DNA of 64,000 nucleotides from Thalassolituus sp. UBA674 (GTDB lineage: Bacteria; Pseudomonadota; Gammaproteobacteria; Pseudomonadales; Oceanobacteraceae). The stretch is from positions 13,234 to 77,233 of the forward strand of contig DBNK01000033.1 of the NCBI GenBank assembly GCA_002298335.1, in the 5' to 3' direction. The notes below the pieces were generated by a model. That model made no database searches. It saw only the letters and a list, made by a program, of their open reading frames with translations, and had not been told where the DNA came from. Of the stretch, positions 57,744 through 64,000 are shown one piece after another. Within the stretch, counting starts at the first letter, position 1; each line of letters begins with the position of its first letter. Made by a program: the position numbers and the translations under genes.

Positions 57744-57850
57744 TCTCCCGGGCTTTTGTCCCGCCGTGTAACCTCAGAAGCTGAAAAAATCAGCCTGGAA
57801 GGTCGAGTGCTCTCGGACCAGTCACTGACATCGGTCAGCCGGAACCCTAG
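57744..57850 (-). ncRNA. Guanidine-I riboswitch (ykkC class)
   Basis: Reading leftward, the conserved blocks appear in order and with normal spacing: CTAGGGTTCCG (start), GACTGGTCCGAGAG (middle), ACACGGCGGGACAAAAGC then CCGGGAGA (end). These are the hallmark elements of the ykkC guanidine-I aptamer. It directly precedes the binding-protein gene of the guanidine operon. There is no terminator hairpin with a T tract between the aptamer and the ATG, so control is probably at translation initiation. Guanidine binding would switch the operon on. Confidence 0.95.
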
Positions 57851-57905
57851 CGCTCTATTTTCAGATTGTGTGCCGTCTTACCAAGAGTACGGTCAGATCA
57901 GCTGT

Positions 57906-57921
57906 TGCATAAGCTATGCCA
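57906..57921 (-). promoter_or_regulatory. Possible sigma-54 promoter of the guanidine operon
   Basis: On the minus strand TGGCATAGCTTATGCA matches the -24/-12 pattern with GG (57920-57919) and GC (57908-57907) exactly 10 nt apart; TTGC is ATGC here. Transcription would begin near 57895, leaving about 45 nt before the aptamer. The site is also a dyad (GCATA / TATGC), so a regulator-binding site is an alternative. Confidence 0.4.
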
Positions 57922-58060
57922 TGGCGAATATACCCCCTTTTACCGTAAAATCCAGCACTTTCTGTACAAAAAAGAAGCACCGATATTACGCACCGCGTAT
58001 TTATGGTGCACAAAGTCGTATTTCATTCACTCATTCAGTGCAACCGGAACCAGCTCTCAG
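57922..58060. other. Divergent region between the guanidine operon and truC
   Basis: With the leader to its left, this completes the 374-bp gap between the binding-protein gene and truC. It must carry the truC promoter. I see only AT-rich DNA, with no strong dyad beyond the features listed. Confidence 0.4.
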
Positions 58061-58831
58061 ATGACCCTCAACAACACTCCGGACAACGCACAGGAGGCAC
58101 CAGAATCACTGGACGTGCTGTGGCGCGATGAGCATCTGATTGCGGTGCACAAACCCGCCGGTCTGCTGGTGCATAAGAGCCCGATTGACCAGCATGAAAC
58201 CCGCTACGCCATGCGCATTCTGCGCGATCAGATTGGCCAGTGGGTGTATCCGGTGCATCGCCTCGACAAGCCGACATCAGGCCTGCTGCTGTTTGCCCTG
58301 AGCAGTGATATTGCGCGGCTGGTGTCTGATCAGTTTGAGAACCGGGGTGTAAAGAAGACCTATCAGGCCATCGTACGGGGTTATACCCCTGAGTCAGCTG
58401 AGATTGATCATGACCTGAAAGAGATCGCGGCCTTCAAGAGTGAAAAGAAGACGGTTGAGAAAATGGAGCCTAAGCCAGCACGGACGGATTATCAGCGCCT
58501 GGCAACCTATGAGCTGCCGTTTTCAGACGGACGTTTCCCCACCAGCCGCTACAGTTATCTGGAGCTTTACCCCCACACCGGGCGCAAACATCAGATCCGC
58601 CGCCACCTGAAACACATCAGCCACCCCATCATTGGTGATGTGAGTTATGGCAAAGGACCACACAACCGCCTGTTCCGTGATGAGTTCGGTTCAGAGCGTC
58701 TGTTGCTGGCCGCTACTCGCCTGATACTTGAACATCCACTGAGCGGTGAAACGCTGGATATTCATTGCCCCCTGGCAGAGGAATTTAATCAATTACTCAA
58801 ACAGCTGGATCAATACCAAAACCAAGGCTAA
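58061..58831 (+). CDS. truC: tRNA pseudouridine-65 synthase (TruC-like RluA family)
   Basis: 256 residues with the RluA-family catalytic segment VHRLDKPTSGLLLFAL (catalytic Asp), the TruC-like start VLWRDEHLIAVHKPAGLLVHKS and the end YPHTGRKHQIRRHLKHISHPIIGD. It isomerises uridine 65 of tRNA in E. coli. ATG 58061 is chosen since the family core begins about 20 residues later; the frame extends upstream without family similarity. Another RluA subtype is possible, but the HKS and RRHLKHISHP motifs favour TruC. Confidence 0.92.
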   Translation: MTLNNTPDNAQEAPESLDVLWRDEHLIAVHKPAGLLVHKSPIDQHETRYAMRILRDQIGQWVYPVHRLDKPTSGLLLFALSSDIARLVSDQFENRGVKKTYQAIVRGYTPESAEIDHDLKEIAAFKSEKKTVEKMEPKPARTDYQRLATYELPFSDGRFPTSRYSYLELYPHTGRKHQIRRHLKHISHPIIGDVSYGKGPHNRLFRDEFGSERLLLAATRLILEHPLSGETLDIHCPLAEEFNQLLKQLDQYQNQG

Positions 58832-58847
58832 ACCAGGCCATTAAAAC

Positions 58848-58920
58848 ATGACGAAGGCGTCATATTTTCACACAATTTAACAATTCATTATTTCGTAGTA
58901 TTTATGACGACCTCGTCATA
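58848..58920. terminator. Two related hairpins between convergent genes
   Basis: ATGACG-AAGG-CGTCAT (58848-58863, followed by ATTTT) and TATGACG-ACCT-CGTCATA (58903-58920), the second overlapping the stop of the leftward gene. The first has a T tract on both sides and can terminate either direction. The two hairpins share the same stem sequence. Confidence 0.65.
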
Positions 58921-59300
58921 TTCAAATGTTCTTCTAATAAACGTACGTTGCGTATATTCGCTTTAAAACCGATATCAAAAAGATCCCCGATAAAGGGAAT
59001 GGAACCAAGGATAAAATCAACCAGAACATTGATCAGCATTTTAACGATAACCACAGGACCTGCGCCCAGTTTTACCGCTTCGGACAGCGGATACAGTGAG
59101 AACAGAAACGACACACCATCTCCGACTCCGGGCAGCAATCCGATCAGTCCGTCCAGCCCTATCCGTATGGGAGTCAGCGGAATACGGAACTGGCTGTCGA
59201 GCAACCGGGCATAGACCGCAAGACGGTCGATGGAAGCAGACCCAGCCAGGGCCGGGGCTTCCTGAGAATTGTCAGCGGGTCGTTTCACTGCGCTTACCAC
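58902..59300 (-). CDS. DUF4112 domain protein
   Basis: 132 residues matching the DUF4112 pattern: RLLDSQFRIPLTPIRIGLDGLIGLLPGVGDGVSFLFSLYPL (in part), then VKMLINVLVDFILGSIPFIGDLFDIGFKANIRNVRLLEEHL. Two hydrophobic stretches suggest a small inner-membrane protein. Function is unknown in the family. Convergent with truC. Confidence 0.88.
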   Translation of the reverse strand: MVSAVKRPADNSQEAPALAGSASIDRLAVYARLLDSQFRIPLTPIRIGLDGLIGLLPGVGDGVSFLFSLYPLSEAVKLGAGPVVIVKMLINVLVDFILGSIPFIGDLFDIGFKANIRNVRLLEEHLNMTRSS

Positions 59301-59573
59301 CTCAGTTCATGAACAGAATCTGAGACCGGGAAACAACGCATAAATTCCCTGTTCCTGCTCAATCCGGCAGCTAACTGATTCTGAGAAAATACTTTCCAAT
59401 CACTTTTATCTGAACCGGATATAAATAATTAAGTACTAATTTCTTATTATTTAAAAACGAATGTAAATATCCCCAGTCGTGGCTCAGAAAGACACATCAT
59501 TTTCCATCTTTTTAAAAAGCTGAACTACGCTTTTTTATAACCATTCTAAAAATAACAAAATGGAAATTTGTTT

Positions 59574-60515
59574 ATGAAGCCAAGCCTGACTTCCGTTTTT
59601 GCATTACTCATTATTCTGTTTTCTCTGCCTGCCCAGGCCTGGTTTGATTTCAGAGAAAGAAAAGCATACGCCGAAACCAAATACCCTATCGTGCTGGCCC
59701 ATGGCATGTTTGGTTTTGATGAAATACTCGGACTGAACTACTGGTACCGGATACCCGAAACCCTGCAGGCCAACGGTGCCGATGTCTTTGTGACCGCAGT
59801 GTCCAACTCCAATACTCCGGAAGTCCGCGGTGAGCAGCTGATCCCGCAGATTGAGCAGGTTCTGGCTATTACCGGTGCCGAGAAGGTCAACATCATCGCT
59901 CACAGCCACGGCGGCCCGACCTCCCGCTATGTCGCATCTGTACGCCCTGATCTGGTGGCCTCCATTACCACTATCAGCGGAGTGAATGACGGAACCCCCG
60001 TTGCCAACACCCTGGATCAGTGGATGGAAGACTACGACTCTGTGCATTGGGTCATCGACAATCTGGGGAATGCCCTGTCGCAGGTAGTGGATATTCTCTC
60101 CGGCGGTGGATTTGAGCAGGATCTGGTTGCCTCCATCCACTCCATGACCTACGCCGAAGCAGCGGCTTTCAATGCCAAACATCCGGATGGACTGCCGCAG
60201 AACGCCTGCGCCGAAGGGCCTTACGAAGTAAATGGTATCCGTTACTTCTCCTGGGCAGGCGCCCGGGTGATCACCAATACCTCGGACCCCTTTGATCTGA
60301 TTTCCGGTGCGGGCTCCCTGTTCTTCGAGAGAACAACCAACGATGGCCTGGTCAGCCCCTGCTCCAGCCATCTGGGTATGGTGATCCGCAATGATTACCT
60401 GATGAATCACTTTGATGAGGTGAATCAGTTCATGGGGATGCACGGTATTCTCGATACGGATCCGCTGACGCTGTTCCGTGTTCACGCCAACCGCCTGCAA
60501 AGGGAGGGTCTGTAA
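59574..60515 (+). CDS. lipA: Secreted triacylglycerol lipase, family I.1
   Basis: 313 residues: signal peptide to about AQA (22), then KYPIVLAHGMFGFDEILGLNYW, nucleophile AHSHGG (Ser111), catalytic Asp in NDGLVSPCSSHLGMV and His in MNHFDEVNQFMG, with the two cysteines of the family disulfide (NACAEG, SPCSS). It closely follows the Pseudomonas LipA layout. It hydrolyses long-chain triglycerides outside the cell and needs the foldase encoded 0 bp downstream. ATG 59574 is preferred over TTG 59568. The 267-bp AT-rich gap upstream holds the promoter. Confidence 0.97.
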   Translation: MKPSLTSVFALLIILFSLPAQAWFDFRERKAYAETKYPIVLAHGMFGFDEILGLNYWYRIPETLQANGADVFVTAVSNSNTPEVRGEQLIPQIEQVLAITGAEKVNIIAHSHGGPTSRYVASVRPDLVASITTISGVNDGTPVANTLDQWMEDYDSVHWVIDNLGNALSQVVDILSGGGFEQDLVASIHSMTYAEAAAFNAKHPDGLPQNACAEGPYEVNGIRYFSWAGARVITNTSDPFDLISGAGSLFFERTTNDGLVSPCSSHLGMVIRNDYLMNHFDEVNQFMGMHGILDTDPLTLFRVHANRLQREGL

Positions 60516-61526
60516 ATGACAGGTTTAACCAAAGGTGTGCTGTCCTTCGGGACAGCCGGTATCCTGACCGCGGTGTTCTACCTCTTCGACACCGGGGTCA
60601 TTCAGCCCCAGAGGGATGAGATACGTCAGATGCCAGCGGCATCCCCCATCACAACCACTCAGACCCGGGCATCAAACCCGGGTCTTTCGTATCCGGGTCT
60701 GTACAATCCTGATTCGCTGCAGACCTTCCGCGGCGCTACCGAGGTGCACGGCCTGCGTCTTAAAGATGGCCATCTGGTGATCGACCGCCAGCTGCGCGAA
60801 TGGATCGACTTTCACCGTGCAGCGCTGGGGGAACTGACGCAGGAGGAAATCACCGCCAACCTGTATGCCATTGCTGCGGCCCTGCCTGCCCCGGCTGATG
60901 GCGAAGCTGCAGAAATCATCGCCCTGTATCTGGAATATCTGAAAGCACTGAACAACTACGATGAAATCGCTGCGCGCCAGACCGACCTGACCACATTACA
61001 GCAGCTCACGTCGCGGCAGGACTGGTTACAGAGAACCCGCGCCTATTACTTCAGCGATGAAGTGCATGAAGCGTTTTTCGGGATCGATGAAGCGCTGGAT
61101 CAGCGCATGCTGTCAGAGCTCACCCTGAAGTCACAAGGAGCAGAGGAAGCCGAAGTAGAAGCGCTTGAACAGACATTGCCCGAAGAGCTGCAGGCATTCC
61201 GTCAGCGCTCACACAGCGTGGTGCGGCTCGCTGAAGAGGAGCAGGCACTGAAGTCACGCGGCGAGGCGGATTCTGAACATCTGTGGCAGTTAAGGGCCAG
61301 TGAGTTTGGTGAAGATGCCGCTGACCGTCTGGCTGATGTGGATACCCGTCAGCAGGTCTGGGAAGGCCGGATCCGCGACTATATGAATTTTATGGCTTCG
61401 GATACGCTGCACGCTTTACCCTTACTGGAACAGGAAGCCCGCTTAGAGGAATACCGGGAAGCGCATTTCACTGAGCGCGAAATCAAACGCCTGCCCGCTG
61501 CTGTGGCCATTCTGTCGGCACGCTGA
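60516..61526 (+). CDS. lipB: Lipase chaperone (foldase, Lif family)
   Basis: 336 residues: N-terminal membrane anchor (GVLSFGTAGILTAVFYLF), a proline/threonine-rich linker (about 30-60), then the foldase domain. The Lif landmark appears as FRGATEVHGLRLKDGHLVIDRQLREWIDFHRAALGE (in part), with WIDF in place of the usual RxxFDY. It stays in the inner membrane and folds the periplasmic LipA before type II secretion. It begins directly after the lipase stop, so the pair is co-expressed. Confidence 0.94.
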   Translation: MTGLTKGVLSFGTAGILTAVFYLFDTGVIQPQRDEIRQMPAASPITTTQTRASNPGLSYPGLYNPDSLQTFRGATEVHGLRLKDGHLVIDRQLREWIDFHRAALGELTQEEITANLYAIAAALPAPADGEAAEIIALYLEYLKALNNYDEIAARQTDLTTLQQLTSRQDWLQRTRAYYFSDEVHEAFFGIDEALDQRMLSELTLKSQGAEEAEVEALEQTLPEELQAFRQRSHSVVRLAEEEQALKSRGEADSEHLWQLRASEFGEDAADRLADVDTRQQVWEGRIRDYMNFMASDTLHALPLLEQEARLEEYREAHFTEREIKRLPAAVAILSAR

Positions 61527-61528
61527 AC

Positions 61529-62122
61529 TCAATCCGCAGACGCACTGACTGACGCCTGCTGCTCCAGCAGGTCGCCGATAATGCTGTAAATTTCCGGACG
61601 GTTAACGGCTATCTCTTCCGCACTCAGGCCTTCCAGCGAGTGCGGGTACTTCAGCCAGGCCTCGGTTTCGTAGAGGTAATAATCCGGTACACGCCCCGTC
61701 TGATTACGCGACGGTTTGTAATAAGGCACCGCAACCCGGATGTCATGTGGAGTGTTCAGCCGGCACTGCCGCTGCAATTCAAAAATAATAGCCTCAACCG
61801 AGCGGCCACTGTCGAAGACATCATCCACGATCAGCAGGCTGTCTTCATGGGTGATGTTCTTCACCAGATAATTCAGACCATACACAGCCACCGTGCGCGA
61901 CTGCTGATCGATACCTTCGTACGAGGATGTGCGGATAGCAATGTTGTCGGTCTCAATACCGTGGTAACCCAGAAACTCCTGTACCGCGATGCCGATGGGT
62001 ACACCACCGCGCCAGACAGCAATCATAAAAGTAGGCCGGAAGCCGGATTCCAGCACCCGCGCTGCCAGCCGGTAAGAGTCTTCCAGCAACCCCTGCGCCG
62101 TCAGATAGAGTTTGTCCGCCAT
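61529..62122 (-). CDS. Phosphoribosyltransferase, hypoxanthine/xanthine type (paralogue 1)
   Basis: 197 residues with the PRPP-binding motif LLIVDDVFDSGRSVEAI and the type I PRTase N-terminal WRGGVPIGIAVQEFLG. It should transfer ribose-5-phosphate from PRPP to a purine base for salvage. It is divergent from a clear paralogue at 62215, with starts 92 bp apart. The base specificity cannot be read from the sequence. It is 2 bp from the foldase stop, convergently. Confidence 0.9.
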   Translation of the reverse strand: MADKLYLTAQGLLEDSYRLAARVLESGFRPTFMIAVWRGGVPIGIAVQEFLGYHGIETDNIAIRTSSYEGIDQQSRTVAVYGLNYLVKNITHEDSLLIVDDVFDSGRSVEAIIFELQRQCRLNTPHDIRVAVPYYKPSRNQTGRVPDYYLYETEAWLKYPHSLEGLSAEEIAVNRPEIYSIIGDLLEQQASVSASAD

Positions 62123-62214
62123 TGACCAGCCTCCTCGCGGGTATAATTTCCTGACCAGTTAGTCAGGTGTTACTATACCAGCACCCTTCCACTCCGGATA
62201 GCAGCGACCAGGCA

Positions 62215-62790
62215 ATGCATAAACGCTTTCTGACCGAACAATCGGTGATCGAAGACTCTTTCCGTCTCGGCGCTGAGATCTACCGCAGCGGTTTCCGCCC
62301 GACCTTCATTGTAGGCCTGTGGCGCGGTGGCAGTAGCGTGGGGATTTATGTTCAGGAATGCCTGCAGACACTTGGCGTTAAAACGGATCACATCGCTCTG
62401 CGCACCTCCTACAAAGGCCAGCCCGCCTATCAGAGCATGATTGATCACCCGACGGATATCCGCGTACACGGCACCCAGTACCTGCTGGAAAATCTGGATC
62501 ACGACGACAGTCTGCTGATCGTGGACGATGTCTTCAGTACCGGGCTGAACATCCGCGCCGTCATTGAGCGCCTGCGCATCAAGCTGAAACGCAATATGCC
62601 CACCGAGGTGCGGATTGCCACATTGTACCAGCGCCCGGAGTACAACCGTACCGACCTGCGACCCGACTTCTGCCTCTATGAAACCGACGACTGGCTGGTC
62701 TTTCCGTATGAGCTGCAGGGATTAAGCAAAGCCGACATTGAACAGCACAAATCTTTCGCTGCGCCGTTATTATCAGACACTGACTTCTGA
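62215..62790 (+). CDS. Phosphoribosyltransferase, hypoxanthine/xanthine type (paralogue 2)
   Basis: 191 residues with LLIVDDVFSTGLNIRAVIE as the PRPP motif and RSGFRPTFIVGLWRGGSSVGIYVQE, closely matching the divergent paralogue. ATG 62215 (MHKRFLTEQSVIEDS) fits the paralogue's start; the frame is open upstream. The PRPP motif differs (STGLN against DSGRS), so the pair may have different base preference. Confidence 0.9.
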   Translation: MHKRFLTEQSVIEDSFRLGAEIYRSGFRPTFIVGLWRGGSSVGIYVQECLQTLGVKTDHIALRTSYKGQPAYQSMIDHPTDIRVHGTQYLLENLDHDDSLLIVDDVFSTGLNIRAVIERLRIKLKRNMPTEVRIATLYQRPEYNRTDLRPDFCLYETDDWLVFPYELQGLSKADIEQHKSFAAPLLSDTDF

Positions 62791-62816
62791 CCAACAGCAT
62801 CCGCAGGGAGAACGTT

Positions 62817-63188
62817 ATGGAGCTCGGCGCTTTTTCCGTCAGCCTGAACGTCAGTGATATTGCCCGCTCAAAAGCCTTTTATGAAACATTCGGTTTCACG
62901 GTTTTTCATGGCGAGGAAGAACAGGGCTGGCTGATTATGAAAAACGGTGACACCGTCATCGGTCTGTTTCAGGGTATGTTTGATAAAAACATCCTGACCT
63001 TCAACCCCGGCTGGGATCATTCCGGACAGGAGACAGAGTCTTTCACGGACATCCGCGAAATTCAGAAGCAACTGAAAGCGGCCGGAGTGGAACTGATCCG
63101 CGAAGTGGATGAGAGTACCAGCGGACCGGGCAGTCTCACCTGCCTCGACCCGGATGGTAATCCGGTGCTGATTGATCAGCACCGTTGA
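62817..63188 (+). CDS. VOC (glyoxalase/bleomycin-resistance) family protein
   Basis: 123 residues, one glyoxalase-fold domain: FSVSLNVSDIARSKAFYETFGFTVFHG, the middle FNPGWD region and the end GSLTCLDPDGNPVLIDQHR. Such proteins are small metal-dependent enzymes or binding proteins; this one cannot be assigned further. GGGAGAACGTT precedes the ATG, 26 bp after the phosphoribosyltransferase, so co-transcription is likely. Confidence 0.88.
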   Translation: MELGAFSVSLNVSDIARSKAFYETFGFTVFHGEEEQGWLIMKNGDTVIGLFQGMFDKNILTFNPGWDHSGQETESFTDIREIQKQLKAAGVELIREVDESTSGPGSLTCLDPDGNPVLIDQHR

Positions 63189-63197
63189 AGCAACTGG

Positions 63198-63485
63198 TCA
63201 GAGTTTGCGGCCCAGTTTCTTTTCGGCCATTTTCAGTTCCCATTTCGGGCTGATAAAGCTGATGACCTCGTACGCCATCAGCCCCTGTATCGCCAGCCCC
63301 AGTCCCATACCGCCCAGAATCAGGTAGACAACCCACTCGCCGTGAAACGCGACCAGGAATACAACCGCAATCACCAGATAAGTGATCAGTTGCTCATAGA
63401 AAGACTTCATACGCTTTTCCCTGATCAGGGCGGCCTGTTCCTGTGGGCTGAGTTCTTTTTCGGTGTTGTTGATGTTGTGGTTCAT
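63198..63485 (-). CDS. 2TM-domain small membrane protein
   Basis: 95 residues: polar N-terminus, two hydrophobic helices (FYEQLITYLVIAVVFLVAF and VYLILGGMGLGLAIQGLMAY), then ISPKWELKMAEKKLGRKL. This matches the 2TM domain family, whose role is unknown. GGAG precedes the ATG. A close paralogue, cut by the window edge, lies next in the same direction. Convergent with the VOC gene. Confidence 0.85.
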   Translation of the reverse strand: MNHNINNTEKELSPQEQAALIREKRMKSFYEQLITYLVIAVVFLVAFHGEWVVYLILGGMGLGLAIQGLMAYEVISFISPKWELKMAEKKLGRKL

Positions 63486-63915
63486 AGTGGTTCTCCGGAT
63501 AAGTCAGATTAGTTCAGCTCAGAAGAGGCCGTTCAATGCGGCTCTGCTGTCTGAGTGATTTCACCTTACCAAGTGATTGCAGAACGCGTCCGACATCCAC
63601 CGGACACCCACCGGACTAACCCCTGACAGGCCGCCGACATCGGGGCGACATCCTTTTAAATTCAATAAGTTATACGCGGTTAAAGTTCTGAGTGTTGTTG
63701 CACTGGACCGTGCTCACTACGTTGTATAGGTTCCTGAATGCGCATTCTGATCAGTCCCCTGCAGCCCCCCCGGTCACTCATCCACAAGGGGAAACAGAAA
63801 ACAAAATAAGAAGATGGTGAAATCAGCCGGTGGGAAAAGAGTCGTCAAAACAGAACAGGGCCGGTCACTGACCAGCCCTGTTTGAGGAAGTGCCTGTGTG
63901 CAGGTACGCCGGAGC
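63486..63915. other. Intergenic region between the two 2TM genes
   Basis: 430 bp with no convincing coding sequence. It should hold the leftward promoter of the 63485 gene. The right end carries a terminator-like hairpin for the next gene; a short CCGGAC-rich stretch with repeated CACCGGAC lies at about 63598-63616. Confidence 0.5.
63854..63882 (-). terminator. Terminator of the partial 2TM gene
   Basis: AACAGGGC-C-GGTCA / TGACC-A-GCCCTGTT is a long stem with one mismatch. On the minus strand it is followed by CTGTTTTGA, giving a short T tract. It lies 34 bp past the stop at 63916. Confidence 0.7.
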
Positions 63916-64000
63916 TCAGAGTTTACGGCCGAGTTTTTTCTCTGCCATTTTCCATTCCCATTTCGGGCTCATAAAGTTGATCACCTCATAGGCCATTAAC
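63916..64000 (-). CDS. 2TM-domain small membrane protein paralogue, partial
   Basis: Only the last 27 codons are in the window: LMAYEVINFMSPKWEWKMAEKK then LGRKL and TGA. This is almost the same as the C-terminus of the 63198-63485 gene (ELKMAEKKLGRKL), so the two are tandem duplicates. The N-terminus is outside the window. Confidence 0.75.
   Translation of the reverse strand, partial: LMAYEVINFMSPKWEWKMAEKKLGRKL

Noticed and set aside
59604..60500. Minus-strand frame of about 298 codons opposite lipA
   Set aside because: The lipase on the plus strand has a signal peptide, catalytic triad and a foldase partner; the opposite frame has none of these.

Overview
The window is a 64 kb piece of a gammaproteobacterial chromosome of moderately high GC. 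Gene order and protein character suggest a marine Oceanospirillales-type organism (Thalassolituus/Oceanobacter-like). That placement is an inference from gene content; there is no rRNA in the window to test it. No rRNA, tRNA, CRISPR array, prophage or intact transposase was found.

Layout. 0-6 kb: an AhpD-like gene (cut by the window edge) divergent from a LysR regulator, then a leftward metal/thiol operon (YHS protein, thioredoxin, bufferin-type precursor BufA, MNIO enzyme BufB/DUF692, partner BufC/DUF2063, DoxX) facing an AraC regulator. 6-10.8 kb: mutS, fdxA and two tandem secreted six-cysteine paralogues of unknown function. 10.8-16.8 kb (leftward): mlaF-mlaE-mlaD-mlaB-ibaG-murA-hisG-hisD, with mlaC missing from its usual place. 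17-26.5 kb (rightward): yrbG-kdsD-lptC-lptA-lptB-rpoN-hpf-ptsN-rapZ-npr, then mgtE and yjgA; kdsC is missing from its usual place. 27-36.4 kb (leftward): mreB-mreC-mreD-maf-rng-yhdP-nitrilase, where mreC seems to need a non-canonical ATT start. 36.5-39.8 kb: gatCAB.

39.8-47.8 kb is the accessory part. It holds an AT-rich KAP-family NTPase, a gene-free 1.2 kb stretch full of dyads and imperfect repeats, a large alpha/beta-hydrolase lipoprotein, a two-gene unit (aspartyl/asparaginyl beta-hydroxylase-like protein plus an unrecognised protein), and idi. 47.8-57.9 kb (leftward) is a complete guanidine-utilisation operon: ABC importer, two DUF1989 carboxyguanidine deiminase subunits, a biotin carboxylase of the urea/guanidine carboxylase family and allophanate hydrolase. 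A clear guanidine-I (ykkC) riboswitch precedes it, and a possible sigma-54 promoter lies further upstream. 58-64 kb: truC, a DUF4112 gene, a secreted family I.1 lipase with its foldase, two divergent phosphoribosyltransferase paralogues, a VOC protein and two 2TM-domain paralogues, the second cut by the window edge.

How the parts work together: the mla, lpt, kdsD, murA and mre genes serve envelope lipid asymmetry, lipopolysaccharide export, peptidoglycan synthesis and cell shape. rpoN with ptsN/npr/rapZ is the nitrogen-PTS cluster, and the guanidine operon is a nitrogen-acquisition pathway that may depend on that sigma factor. The points most worth following up are the riboswitch expression platform, the bufferin operon, the mreC start, the hydroxylase/unknown pair beside idi, and the repeat-rich intergenic region at 41.2-42.4 kb.
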